DNA of 64,000 nt from Ancylobacter sp. IITR112 (GTDB taxonomy: Bacteria; Pseudomonadota; Alphaproteobacteria; Rhizobiales; Xanthobacteraceae). This document shows positions 18,009 through 26,770 of the stretch, one piece after another. Position 1 is the first letter of the stretch, and every line of letters begins with the position of its first letter. The notes below the pieces were generated by a model, which worked only from the letters and a program-made list of their open reading frames with translations, did no database searches and was not told the origin of the DNA. A program made the translations under genes and the position numbers. The stretch is from NCBI RefSeq assembly GCF_041415945.1, contig NZ_JBGCUS010000001.1, positions 1,054,001-1,118,000 of the forward strand, in the 5' to 3' direction.

Positions 18009-18454
18009 GCCCCGAGACCAATGCACAGGCAGGCGCCGACCACCACGGCGGTGATGGCGAGGCGCAGATGCCAGAACCAGAGCGGCCACAGCCCCGCGCG
18101 CCAGAGATGGCGGTCGACCAGCAGCAGCGCGGCGAAGAGAGCCCCGAGCAGCAGAAAGCCCGGCCGGGCCGGCAGCAGCGCCCCCAGCCAGCCGATCAGC
18201 GCGGCGCCGTTGCTGAGCAGAAAGAGGCGGAGCGCGAGTCCGCCGGGGGCAAACAGCGCCGCGCCCCAGTGAATGCCGCAGATGAAGGAGGCGATGAGGG
18301 CGGCATAGATGTGGACGGCACCCAGCGCGGTGCCGCCGAACAGCAGCGCATCGCCAAATCCGTCGATGAATGGCAGCGTGCCAGCCCCCGCGAGCAGCCA
18401 GGCCGTGGCGCGGACGGGTCCGTTCGATAGGGGCGTGGCCTGAAGCTGCGTCAT
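18005..18454 (-). CDS. DUF3429 inner-membrane protein
   Basis: This 149-residue protein has about five hydrophobic spans. ALIASFICGIHWGAALF and GAALIGWLGALL are typical of DUF3429, a small membrane family found near photolyase and DCC genes. It is the first gene of the photolyase operon. Function is unknown. The upstream 210 bp (18455-18665) contain the operon promoter and the divergent GntR promoter. Confidence 0.85.
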   Translation of the reverse strand: MTQLQATPLSNGPVRATAWLLAGAGTLPFIDGFGDALLFGGTALGAVHIYAALIASFICGIHWGAALFAPGGLALRLFLLSNGAALIGWLGALLPARPGFLLLGALFAALLLVDRHLWRAGLWPLWFWHLRLAITAVVVGACLCIGLGA

Positions 18455-18598
18455 CGCCCGCTTTACGGTGGGCGGGCGGCATCGGATCAGCGGCGGCTCG
18501 GGGTCGCGCGGCGCCGCTGACGGCCCGGCGATCCCGGCGCCGGCGACACCCCTGACATGCCCGGCCCTTTTGCCGCGCGGTTGTTGCGGCCCTGTGAG

Positions 18599-18612
18599 AT
18601 AAATATATTTAT
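18599..18612. promoter_or_regulatory. AT-rich perfect palindrome upstream of the gntR gene
   Basis: ATAAATATATTTAT is a perfect 14-bp palindrome 54 bp before the GntR ATG, in otherwise GC-rich DNA. Similar A/T palindromes lie at 23937-23966 and 27046-27061 in promoters of the aromatic genes, suggesting an operator of this GntR regulator. It may instead be promoter -10 DNA. Confidence 0.4.
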
Positions 18613-18665
18613 TCGTTGATCAGCGATTTTCATGATAGCCACAGCCGCGCAGGCGGGGGGCAGGA

Positions 18666-19367
18666 ATGACGAGCAAGAGCCGTACGGCGGAAACCTATGA
18701 GCGTATCAAGAAGGATATTCTCGACGGCCGCTATTTGCCCAATGAGCGTCTGGCCATTGATCGTCTGAGCGAGGGGGGCAAGGTCAGCCCGGGCGCCGTT
18801 CGCGAAGCGCTCTCCCGCCTCACCTCCGACGGGCTCGTCGTCGCGGAGGCGCAACGGGGCTTCTTCGCCGCCCCGGTTTCCGCCGTGGATCTGCGCGACC
18901 TGACCGAGGTTCGGGTCGAGATCGAGGTCCGCTGCCTCGCCAGCGCCATGGAGCATCGAACACTGCGCTGGGAGGCCGATCTGATCGCCGCCCATCATCA
19001 ATTGGCGATGACGCCCAAGAGTGTCGGCGCGGGACGGGATCTTCGGATGAACGAGGCGTGGTCGGATCTGCATGCGCAGTTCCATGCCGCGCTTGTCGCC
19101 ACCTGCGCCAATAGCTGGTGGCTGAAGCTGCGCGGGCAGCTCTTTCTCCAGGCCGAGCGCTATCGCCGCCTGCTGGCCGGCACGCCGAGCGTGGGCGCCC
19201 GCGATGTCGATTTCGAGCATGAGCGCATCATGCAGGCGGCGATTGGCCACGATACGGGCGTTGCCTGCAGCCTGCTGGCCGAGCATCTGCGCAAGACCGC
19301 CTCGGCCCTTCTGGCAAGCCGGCCGCCGGAAAGCACCAATCTGCGCTGGGAACCGCTGACGATGTGA
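18666..19367 (+). CDS. GntR-family transcriptional regulator, FCD subfamily
   Basis: This 233-residue regulator has an N-terminal winged helix (ETYERIKKDILDGRYLPNERLAIDRLSE ... SPGAVREALSRLTSDGLV, about 8-60) and an FCD effector domain. The effector domain includes DLTEVRVEIEVRCL, HAQFHAALVATC and a late EHLRKTASAL helix. It converges on the FAH-family gene with a 136-bp gap and probably controls the aromatic cluster to its right, sensing a ring-cleavage acid. The first HTH helix is slightly divergent (SEGGKVSPGAV). Confidence 0.9.
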   Translation: MTSKSRTAETYERIKKDILDGRYLPNERLAIDRLSEGGKVSPGAVREALSRLTSDGLVVAEAQRGFFAAPVSAVDLRDLTEVRVEIEVRCLASAMEHRTLRWEADLIAAHHQLAMTPKSVGAGRDLRMNEAWSDLHAQFHAALVATCANSWWLKLRGQLFLQAERYRRLLAGTPSVGARDVDFEHERIMQAAIGHDTGVACSLLAEHLRKTASALLASRPPESTNLRWEPLTM

Positions 19368-19503
19368 ATGGGCCGGGGAGGGGAGGTGCGCCTGACCGGC
19401 GCGCTTTTCCTTCCTGCCGCGACGGACCTGCGCCGCGGCGGCGCCGTTTCCGGCGTCACCGCGGTCACATGTGATTACGGCGTTGCCCTGATCGCCGCTG
19501 GCA

Positions 19504-20361
19504 TCAGGCAACGGGTTCCGGAATGAACATGTTCTCGATCGCCCCGAGCCCGGTGACCTCGACGCGCACAATGTCGCCGGGCTGCATGAAGGTCTGGGTG
19601 GCGATGCCGACATTGGCCGGCGTGCCGGTGAGAAGAATGTCGCCCGGCTCCAGCGTCATCACGGTGGAGAGATAGGAGATCTGTTCGAAGATGTCGTAGA
19701 TCATGTCGCGCGTGGACGTCCGCTGGCGCTCTTCGCCGTTCAGCGCCAGGGTCAGGGTGAGATCGTGCGGATCGGGCACTTCATCCGCCGTGGTGATCCA
19801 CGGTCCGATGGGGCCGTGCGTGTCGAAGGATTTGCCCAGGGTGAAGGTGGGCGACCGGAACTGCCAGTCGCGGACGCTCACATCATTGCCGACGAAATAG
19901 CCGGCGATCACCCCGGGGGCCTCCTGCCGCGACACGTGGCGACAGCGCGTGCCGATAACGACGCCCATCTCGGCTTCGTAGTCGATCTGCTTGGATTCGC
20001 GCGGCAGGATGACGGGGCTGAACGGCCCGGTGATGCAGCTCACCTGCTTGTTGAACCATAATTGCGTATCGGGCACGTGGATGCCGGCGCTGGCGGCCTC
20101 TTCCGCATGCGCCTTGTAGTTCATGCCGATGGCGAGGAATTTCTGCGGATCGTCGATGGGGGCTTCGAGCACCACGTCGGCGAGCGCATAGAGCGGGGAG
20201 TTCGCCGCCTCCAGCGCCGCTCGCAACGTCGGCAGAGCCGATAACAGGCTGCGCATCGAGTTGCCGCAGCCTTCCGCCGCATCGGTCAGGTCGACGACCG
20301 AGTCGCCCACGACCTTGCCGAGCCGCGTCCGGCCGCCCACGGTAAAACGGATGAGTTTCAT
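19504..20361 (-). CDS. Fumarylacetoacetate hydrolase (FAH)-family enzyme
   Basis: This 285-residue cytosolic enzyme has the FAH C-terminal fold: FLAIGMNYKAHAEEA, DYEAEMGVVIG (metal glutamates), GYFVGNDVSVRDWQ (metal aspartate) and GDILLTGTPANVG. Family members hydrolyse acylpyruvates or isomerise/decarboxylate ring-cleavage products. It is the last gene of the aromatic operon, 20 bp after the acetoacetate-decarboxylase-like gene, so it likely processes the product of the dioxygenase at 23002-23892. The start MKLIRFTVGG is the family's usual one; the long upstream extension is spurious. Confidence 0.9.
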   Translation of the reverse strand: MKLIRFTVGGRTRLGKVVGDSVVDLTDAAEGCGNSMRSLLSALPTLRAALEAANSPLYALADVVLEAPIDDPQKFLAIGMNYKAHAEEAASAGIHVPDTQLWFNKQVSCITGPFSPVILPRESKQIDYEAEMGVVIGTRCRHVSRQEAPGVIAGYFVGNDVSVRDWQFRSPTFTLGKSFDTHGPIGPWITTADEVPDPHDLTLTLALNGEERQRTSTRDMIYDIFEQISYLSTVMTLEPGDILLTGTPANVGIATQTFMQPGDIVRVEVTGLGAIENMFIPEPVA

Positions 20362-20381
20362 GTCTGCTGCTCCAGGCGAAG

Positions 20382-21287
20382 TCAGGGTTGATGATGGCTG
20401 GCAGGGGCGATGGCCCGCATGGTGTTGAGGCTGACGGCGATGCCCGGCCCGGAAAAGGCGACCATCTCCACCTTGGTGATCGCGAGAATGTCGAGATCGG
20501 CGAGGGTGTTGACGATGTGGGCCTGCAGCGGCAGCTGCTCGAACGTCGCCCGGTGCCATTGGAAGCTGCCCTTGGCCGACCAGCGTTTGAAGTCGAAGCC
20601 GTCGAAGGTGATGTTGTCCGGCTTGCCGCCCGCCTCGCGCTTCGGGGCCGGCGTGGTCACATAAGCCACATCGGCGCCCTCGCTGCCGCCAATGCTGGTT
20701 CTCGGCACGTATTTATAATACATCGCCGCACCTCCCCCGACGCCGGGCAGGCTCGGCGCGGCGTCTTCTTCCCTAAGCTCGGTCAGGGCGATGTCGAAGA
20801 AGGTGAAGCCGAGCCAGGAGGCCGAACAGGAGGCGGTTGTTCCATCGGCACCGTGGCTGATCTCGGCAATGTCCGCGTAAAGCTTGGAGAAGCCGAGTTC
20901 ATCGCGCCCGGTCAGCACCGCATCCGGGCTGCCTTCCCAGATCACCGGACAGAACGAGCCTTCGAGCGTCTCGTCCCGCCCGTAATAGGTGACGGGAATG
21001 TCGATGCTCAGAATTCCGTAGCCCCGGCCGGCAAGCCAATAGAGGTTCTTGAACCAGGCGCAGGAAACGCAGACGAGGGGCTCGCCCCGCAGCTCAAATC
21101 CCGGAGGAAGAAGCGCTTCCAGCTTCTCCCGGGCGGTCAGATAGGTGATGGCCATCCATTCGGAATTCATCCGGCCGGTTTCTTCCGGCAGCCACATCCC
21201 GCCGCCGGGCTTCTGGCGCGGTCCGGGCGCCGGTCCGAAGACGACCGGCATCCGATAGCGCAAGCCGCTTTGCAGTTTGAAGGTCAT
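20382..21287 (-). CDS. Acetoacetate decarboxylase-superfamily protein
   Basis: This 301-residue protein has the ADC fold: LEALLPPGFELRGEP, then GRDELGFSKLYADI. K135 sits where ADC places its Schiff-base lysine. The second lysine of the classical pair, which lowers the pKa, is leucine here, so the chemistry may differ from simple acetoacetate decarboxylation, as in other ADC-superfamily members that act as hydratases or cyclases. It lies between the flavin hydroxylase and the FAH-family gene, suggesting action on a ring-cleavage keto acid. The exact substrate is unknown. Confidence 0.85.
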   Translation of the reverse strand: MTFKLQSGLRYRMPVVFGPAPGPRQKPGGGMWLPEETGRMNSEWMAITYLTAREKLEALLPPGFELRGEPLVCVSCAWFKNLYWLAGRGYGILSIDIPVTYYGRDETLEGSFCPVIWEGSPDAVLTGRDELGFSKLYADIAEISHGADGTTASCSASWLGFTFFDIALTELREEDAAPSLPGVGGGAAMYYKYVPRTSIGGSEGADVAYVTTPAPKREAGGKPDNITFDGFDFKRWSAKGSFQWHRATFEQLPLQAHIVNTLADLDILAITKVEMVAFSGPGIAVSLNTMRAIAPASHHQP

Positions 21288-21400
21288 GGGCCTTTCCTCT
21301 TAAGGCAGGAGCGGCGGGATCGGTGACGATCGACCGGCGCGGTAGGTTGTGGGACGATGCCGCCCCGGGGCGGCACGGGCTGGGCGCGCGCGTCGCCCGC

Positions 21401-22939
21401 TCAGGCGGCTCTGTCGGCGCTGCGGGCGAGGCAGAGTGTCTCTTCGAGGCGGTCCAGAAGTGCAGGGATGTCCTGTGGTGTGGCCGCGGAGCCGAAGACG
21501 TAGAAATCCGGCCGCATGAGTACTGCCGTCACGCCGAGCTGGTTCAGAAAGCCTGTCAGCCGGCCGGCGGCATCCTTCAGCGTCGTGCCGTCGAGAATGA
21601 CGGTGGCAATACGCTGCCGCTCCAGCGCGGGATGGTCGACCGGCATGCGCGAAACCAGGACGAAGCCGTCCGCCGCCGCCATGTCGAGCCGCACGCGCCC
21701 CCCAGCGCTCTCCAACTCGTCATGCGGGGACAGAAGGCCAGCTCCGGCTACCCGCGATGGCCCGTCAATGATGCCGGCCACCAGCGGTGGAAAGGGCGGC
21801 GGCGGGGGCACCTGCCCGGCGAAGAAGGCTTCGTCCCGTTGGCGCGCCGCTTCCGGATCGGGCAGGCAGACCACCTTGCCGAGCCCCATGGAGATGCGGA
21901 TTACCGCTTCCACATGGGGAGAGCGTTCGGCCTCATAGCTGTCGAGCAGGCTTTCGGGCGAGGCGCCGCGCAGCACGCGGTCGAGCTTCCAGCTCAGATT
22001 CCAGGCGTCGCGCAGGCCCGCGCACATGCCCTGACCCATGAAGGGCGGCATGCGATGGGCGGCATCACCAGCCAGAAGCAGCCTGCCGCTGCGCCAGCCA
22101 TCGACCACAAGCGAGCGGAAACGGTAGGTCGCCTTGCGGATAAGGGTCGCGTTGGCCGGCGTTACCCAGCGCGACAGCAGCGCCCAGACGCTTTCCTCGC
22201 TGGAAAAATCGTCCGGCGTCTCGTGCGGCAGCAGCATGAACTCCCAGCGCCGGTTGGTCCGCCCGCCGCTGATGATCGTTGTCGGTCGGGCGGGGTTGCA
22301 CCATTGAGCCGCCAGGGGGAGCTGAAGCTGCGCGCTATCCTTGGGCAGGATATCCACCACCAGCCAGGATTCATCGAAGCCGAGATCGCGGGTCGGCACG
22401 CCCATGGTCTCGCGCACCAGGCTGTTGGCACCGTCGCAGCCCACGACATAGCGTGCCGTCAGCGTCAGGGTGGGGGCGGGCTTTTCCGCCACGCCTTCCT
22501 GGAAAGGCGCGATGTCGACTTCGGCGCGCTCGCCCGTATCGCGCACCGCCAGCGCCTCATGGCCGGTGAACAGGGTGATGCCCGGACGCCCGGCGAGGTC
22601 GGCTTCCAGCACCCGTTCGAGATCCGGCTGGTTGAACAGATAGCCGCCGGGCCCGCCCGAGATGGAGCCGCCCGCATGGTCCATGTCCAGCAGGACCTTC
22701 CACTCGGCATTGTACCAGACGTAGTGCTCCATCGGCCGCGAAATGGCCTCGACCGCGTCGCTCACGCCGAGGGCATGGAACATGCGCATGATTTCGTGAT
22801 CGAAGCCGACCGCGCGCGGCAGAGGATAGGCGGCCGGCCAGCGCTCGACGATGGCGACGCGGTGGCCGCCATCCAGGAGCTTGCGCGCGAGAACCTTCCC
22901 CGTCGGGCCGTAGCCGATGATGATGACGTCGAAATCCAT
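21401..22939 (-). CDS. FAD-dependent aromatic monooxygenase, MhpA/PheA-like
   Basis: This 512-residue class A flavoprotein hydroxylase has the dinucleotide fold GYGPTG at residues 8-13, the DG motif in VVGCDGANSLVRE, and the GD motif in LLLAGDAAHRMPPFMGQGM. A thioredoxin-like C-terminal domain follows, with length typical of 3-(3-hydroxyphenyl)propionate and resorcinol hydroxylases. It should add a hydroxyl group next to an existing one to make a catechol for the dioxygenase gene 62 bp upstream. The start is MDFDVIIIG, preceded by a GGAGG site. Confidence 0.9.
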   Translation of the reverse strand: MDFDVIIIGYGPTGKVLARKLLDGGHRVAIVERWPAAYPLPRAVGFDHEIMRMFHALGVSDAVEAISRPMEHYVWYNAEWKVLLDMDHAGGSISGGPGGYLFNQPDLERVLEADLAGRPGITLFTGHEALAVRDTGERAEVDIAPFQEGVAEKPAPTLTLTARYVVGCDGANSLVRETMGVPTRDLGFDESWLVVDILPKDSAQLQLPLAAQWCNPARPTTIISGGRTNRRWEFMLLPHETPDDFSSEESVWALLSRWVTPANATLIRKATYRFRSLVVDGWRSGRLLLAGDAAHRMPPFMGQGMCAGLRDAWNLSWKLDRVLRGASPESLLDSYEAERSPHVEAVIRISMGLGKVVCLPDPEAARQRDEAFFAGQVPPPPPFPPLVAGIIDGPSRVAGAGLLSPHDELESAGGRVRLDMAAADGFVLVSRMPVDHPALERQRIATVILDGTTLKDAAGRLTGFLNQLGVTAVLMRPDFYVFGSAATPQDIPALLDRLEETLCLARSADRAA

Positions 22940-23001
22940 GTTTTCCTCCCGAACATGGGATGCCGGCGCCGGCGTCGGTGACGCCGGCTTGTCCGGCGAT
23001 G

Positions 23002-23892
23002 TCAGCCCGCGAAGGCGAGGCCGGGCCGCAGAAAGGCCGGGGTCGGGGGCGTTCCCCACAGGTTGAGCCAGCGCCCGGCCAGCCCTTCCGAAATGTCCCA
23101 GCTACGCGGCTCATAGGTCGCATCATTGTCGATGCGGTCGAGCTCGATGGAATTCTCCACCAGGCAGCCATTGGGGTCGGCGTAGTAGGTGAAGATGTTG
23201 CCGCCGGCGCCGTGGCGGCCGGGGCCCCACACCAGCGCGCGATCGAGGCGGGCCAGATTGTCGGCGATGCCCATCAGATCCTCCATGGCATGGAGATCAA
23301 AGGCATAGTGGTGCAGGCCGCTCGGGCCGGGGCCCATGGCAATGGTATGGTGGAAGCCATCGGCCGCGCGGTACCAGCGCAGCCCCTCGTCGGCGGTCTT
23401 GTCCGACAGCTTCATGGCAAGGGTCTTCTCGCAGAACTCCCCGAAGGCCAGCGTGTCCGGCGCGAAGGCGTTGATGTGCTCGATGCGCCGGGGGCGCGGT
23501 CCGCCGCCGTAATTGTAGAGACGGCGCTGGTTGCGGGCGATCGGGGTGTGAATCTCGAAGATGGCGTTGCCCGGGGCGACGATCCGCACCGCCTTGTCAT
23601 AATGCGGGCCGATCGGACGGTCGCTCAGGACGGTGAGGCCGTCGGAGACGGCCCGGCGATGCACCTCGTCCACCGCGTCGGGGCTTTCCGCTTCAAGACC
23701 GATGGCGATGATGCTCGGGGCGCCGCGCACATAGGTCACTTCGTGGTGGCGGTCATTGCTGGAGAGATAGACCGCATCTGCAGCCTGTTCGGTGATGCGC
23801 AGGCCGACCACCGCGGCAAGGTCCTGAGCGGCAGCCAGCGGGTCCGGCGTCGAAACGACCACGTGCCCCATCTGGCGGATCAAATACGTCAA
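23002..23892 (-). CDS. Type I (VOC) extradiol ring-cleavage dioxygenase
   Basis: This 296-residue protein has two vicinal-oxygen-chelate domains. The C-terminal domain keeps plausible Fe(II) ligands: H139 (RIEHINAF), H194 or H195 (GLHHYAFD) and E246 (CLVENSIE). FHHTIAMG before the second ligand also matches catechol 2,3-dioxygenase-type enzymes. Translation starts at TTG with GGGAGG 5 nt upstream; an internal Met at residue 8 is the alternative. It follows the porin gene by 94 bp and precedes the hydroxylase, making a hydroxylate-then-cleave pair. Confidence 0.88.
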   Translation of the reverse strand: MTYLIRQMGHVVVSTPDPLAAAQDLAAVVGLRITEQAADAVYLSSNDRHHEVTYVRGAPSIIAIGLEAESPDAVDEVHRRAVSDGLTVLSDRPIGPHYDKAVRIVAPGNAIFEIHTPIARNQRRLYNYGGGPRPRRIEHINAFAPDTLAFGEFCEKTLAMKLSDKTADEGLRWYRAADGFHHTIAMGPGPSGLHHYAFDLHAMEDLMGIADNLARLDRALVWGPGRHGAGGNIFTYYADPNGCLVENSIELDRIDNDATYEPRSWDISEGLAGRWLNLWGTPPTPAFLRPGLAFAG

Positions 23893-23936
23893 GCGTGCCT
23901 CCCATTTTGGCTTTGTATGGCGCCTATCTCGCCAGG

Positions 23937-23966
23937 TAAAATATTTTAGTCAAGAAAAAATATTTT
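23937..23966. promoter_or_regulatory. Twin A/T palindromes before the dioxygenase gene
   Basis: TAAAATATTTTA (23937-23948) and AAAATATTTT (23957-23966) are perfect palindromes whose centres are 19 bp apart, about two helix turns, in the 94-bp gap between the porin and dioxygenase genes. TAGTCAAG at 23947-23954 also matches a half-site of the MarR-type operator at 27910-27928. These look like operator DNA for the cluster regulators. Confidence 0.45.
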
Positions 23967-23986
23967 ATTTGAGCGAGATTGCCGCG

Positions 23987-25375
23987 CTACCGCATCAGCG
24001 GCTTGGACAAGCCCAGGAGCGTTCCGAGATCCATGTAAAGGCCGGCATAGATCACGAAGCCGTCCTTCATTCGGCTGCTGGAATAATCGGCAAGTAACGT
24101 CGTGTTCGGGTTGATCATATAGGCGGCACCCACTTCCAGAATGCCGAACTTGGAGACGCCGAACCGCGCGTGAACGTCGATCTGATAGGTGTCACGCGGC
24201 TGCGGATCGTAATCGCCGGAGAAAAACAGGCGTGCATTGGTTTCATAATCGGCGCGTTCCTGGCTGAGGCCCAGATAATGGATCGTTGCGCCAATGGAGG
24301 TCATCGGGTTCTGCGCCCAGAACCCGCCATATTCGATGCCGGCATAGGCTTCGAGCGGGTAGGCCTGGCCGTCGCCGAAGGTGTAGAAGGCGCCGCCATA
24401 GAGCGCGATGTTCTCGGGGAAGGGGGTGCCATTGGGTTCGCTCCACACCACCTTGCGCAATTGCGCGAAGATGCCGTTCGTCCCGCCGTCGTGCTGCACC
24501 ACAATCGGGTCAGGACCGAAGGTGGGGTTGCCCCATCCGGGATTGTAGAGCGCGTCATAGTAAGGGGTGGAGGATCGGTAGGCGCCGATCTCGTAGCTCA
24601 GCGGCAGCGGATTCTGCATGAAATTCTCGCGCTGCGCGATGTGGGCGACCGCGGTGTAGCCGTCGGAATTGCCCTCGCCCCAGTCCCAGCCATTGCCTGT
24701 CTGCCAGTTGTCCGGGTTGTTCTCGGTCACCACCGCGCCGATGACGGTCGTCGGCGAGAGGTTGTAGCTGACGCGGCCGCCCCATTCCGCCAGAGTGTTT
24801 CCCGGCGCGTTGAGGACCAGCGCGCGTATCTGCGCGATGCATCCGATGCCTGCGCAATATTCCGTCCGGAAGAAATCCGGCCACATATTCATCCGGCCCG
24901 CCTCGATTTCGAGATTTCCGTCCAGGAAGACGCCAAGCGCGGTGAGCCGCGTCAGATCGGTCGCCGTGTCGAGCACGGGGAGTGTGGCGAAGAAGCCGTT
25001 TGCCAGTTGGAAATAGTAATCTTCGACGTTGTAGACCGGTGTATTCACGGTCTCCTGCCACCGGATCTTGAAATGTTCCGACAGGTTGAGCGTCGTGTCG
25101 AAGATCAGGAACCCGTAATTCCCCGACTGGCCCGTCTTGTAGCCAAAATTCGGGGCGTTCGAGTACAGGTTGACGAAGTCCAGCCGCATGTCGATGCCGA
25201 TCTGGCGAAGGGCCTCGCCGACGCTGGTGAGAGGGCCGGCGGGCGCGGGCGGCTGGCTTAGGGCGTCGGGATCGGGATCGCCGAGCAGATCCTGCTGCGC
25301 CTGTGCCGGGGCGCCGCTTGCCAGCACGGCCGCCGCGACGGCTATCATCAAGGTCTTCTTGGCGTTGAAGGTCAT
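23987..25375 (-). CDS. Outer-membrane porin, carbohydrate-selective OprB-like
   Basis: This 462-residue protein has a classical signal peptide (KKTLMIAVAAAVLASGAPAQA, cut near residue 27). Many alternating beta-strand segments follow, for example EYGGFWAQNP and FGVSKFGILEVGAAYMI. The pattern resembles OprB/phenol-type porins that admit small organics. The last residue is arginine (SKPLMR), not the aromatic residue usual for barrel insertion. Its place between the MFS carrier and the catabolic genes suggests uptake of the aromatic substrate. The subfamily assignment is tentative. Confidence 0.7.
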   Translation of the reverse strand: MTFNAKKTLMIAVAAAVLASGAPAQAQQDLLGDPDPDALSQPPAPAGPLTSVGEALRQIGIDMRLDFVNLYSNAPNFGYKTGQSGNYGFLIFDTTLNLSEHFKIRWQETVNTPVYNVEDYYFQLANGFFATLPVLDTATDLTRLTALGVFLDGNLEIEAGRMNMWPDFFRTEYCAGIGCIAQIRALVLNAPGNTLAEWGGRVSYNLSPTTVIGAVVTENNPDNWQTGNGWDWGEGNSDGYTAVAHIAQRENFMQNPLPLSYEIGAYRSSTPYYDALYNPGWGNPTFGPDPIVVQHDGGTNGIFAQLRKVVWSEPNGTPFPENIALYGGAFYTFGDGQAYPLEAYAGIEYGGFWAQNPMTSIGATIHYLGLSQERADYETNARLFFSGDYDPQPRDTYQIDVHARFGVSKFGILEVGAAYMINPNTTLLADYSSSRMKDGFVIYAGLYMDLGTLLGLSKPLMR

Positions 25376-25576
25376 TTTCCGCCCCCGGATTTATAGGTTG
25401 ATGGTGGTGGACATGCGTCGCCGGCGGGCGGTCTCCTTGCGGATGAGCCCCGGACGGCCGGATCGCACTGTCATTTCAGGTTCTGAACGGTCTCGGCCGC
25501 AGCGACGACGCGCGCAGAGCCGGTCGATAGGCCGGCGGCATCGAGCGGCGCCGCCGGCTACGGGAACGGCACCCGA

Positions 25577-26770
25577 CTAGCGGGCCGGTTCCTTGGCCAC
25601 CGCGCGCCGCGTCACGACCGGTCGCGCCAGCATCTGGCCGCCGGCCCAGAGCAGGGTCGCGATGACCACGGTGGAGACGAAAGCCGTGGCCGCGCTAAGG
25701 CCGCCATAGCCCAGGGTCTGCACCAATATGCCACCCATCAGCGGGCCCAGCGCGCCGCCGCCCATGGTGATGGCGGGATTGGCGGCTACCGCTCGCCCTG
25801 TGGGTTCTTCCCGCGACATCAGTCCGAACAGAAAGGTGTGCGAGAAGATCATCACGAAGGGGATCAGGCAGGCGCAGGCCGCATAACCGGCAAAGGCCGG
25901 GGAACTCGTCACCCCGAGCGAAAGCAGCGCCTGGAGCAGGGCGCCCGCCATGCCGACATGAAGCGGGTTGAGCCTCTTCTCCAGCAGCACGGCCAGCGGC
26001 GCCGACAGCAGGCTGACAAGCGCGACGGCGATGAGGACGCCGCTGACCGACGACGCCGGCCAACCCTGATCTATGCCGACGCGCTCCACGAAGCTGAAGT
26101 TCATCGACTGGTTGAAGTTCATGCCGAGCAGGCCGGCGATCAGCAGCCAGACCGCCGGCTTGAACCGTGGCGCCGCTGCGGCTGGCGCCGGCTCTGCGAT
26201 GGGCGTCGGCGGCGGGGCCTCGCTCGCGGGAAACAGGATGAGCATGACCGTCGCGGCGATCGCCATGATGCCCGCGAAGATGAGAAAGAGGCTCGCCGGC
26301 GCCGTTGCGGCAATCACCTGAACCGCGAACACGACGAAGAGGGCGCCGAAGATCCCGAAGCCGATGGTGGCGAAGGCGAAGGTGCGGTGCGGGTTGCGTG
26401 TGCGGCCGATGGTGCCATGGGTGGCCGAAAGCGCGGCGCCCACGCAGAGGCCGGCGCTCAGATGCAGGACAAGAAACGCGGAAAAGCCCGGGGCGAACCA
26501 GAGGCCGAGAAAGGCGAGGCTGGCCCCGGCAAAGCCGAGCGCCGGCACCCAGCGCATCGGCCATCGGTGGAACAGGGGCGCGAGAGCGCTGCTGGCGACC
26601 ACGACACCGATGAGGAAGGCGGTCACCAGCCCTCCAGCCTGCGCCGGCGTGTAGCCATAGCCCGCCAGCAACGCGCCGACCCAGATGGGCAGCGACACCA
26701 TGTCGATCATGCCGGCCGTATGGCCAACGATCAGCGCGAGGCGCGAAGAGGCGGCGTCAACATGTGCCAT
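25577..26770 (-). CDS. Major facilitator superfamily transporter
   Basis: This 397-residue carrier has twelve predicted membrane spans. The start MAHVDAASSRLALIVGHTAG follows a GGAGG site 6 nt upstream; longer frames lack homology. NPHRTFAFATIGFGIFGALF lies at the centre, and the C-terminal half includes VKRLNPLH-like basic loops (LEKRLNPLHVGMAG). It is the first gene of the aromatic operon and probably imports the organic substrate. The 200 bp between it and the porin gene (25376-25576) hold no gene. Confidence 0.85.
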   Translation of the reverse strand: MAHVDAASSRLALIVGHTAGMIDMVSLPIWVGALLAGYGYTPAQAGGLVTAFLIGVVVASSALAPLFHRWPMRWVPALGFAGASLAFLGLWFAPGFSAFLVLHLSAGLCVGAALSATHGTIGRTRNPHRTFAFATIGFGIFGALFVVFAVQVIAATAPASLFLIFAGIMAIAATVMLILFPASEAPPPTPIAEPAPAAAAPRFKPAVWLLIAGLLGMNFNQSMNFSFVERVGIDQGWPASSVSGVLIAVALVSLLSAPLAVLLEKRLNPLHVGMAGALLQALLSLGVTSSPAFAGYAACACLIPFVMIFSHTFLFGLMSREEPTGRAVAANPAITMGGGALGPLMGGILVQTLGYGGLSAATAFVSTVVIATLLWAGGQMLARPVVTRRAVAKEPAR

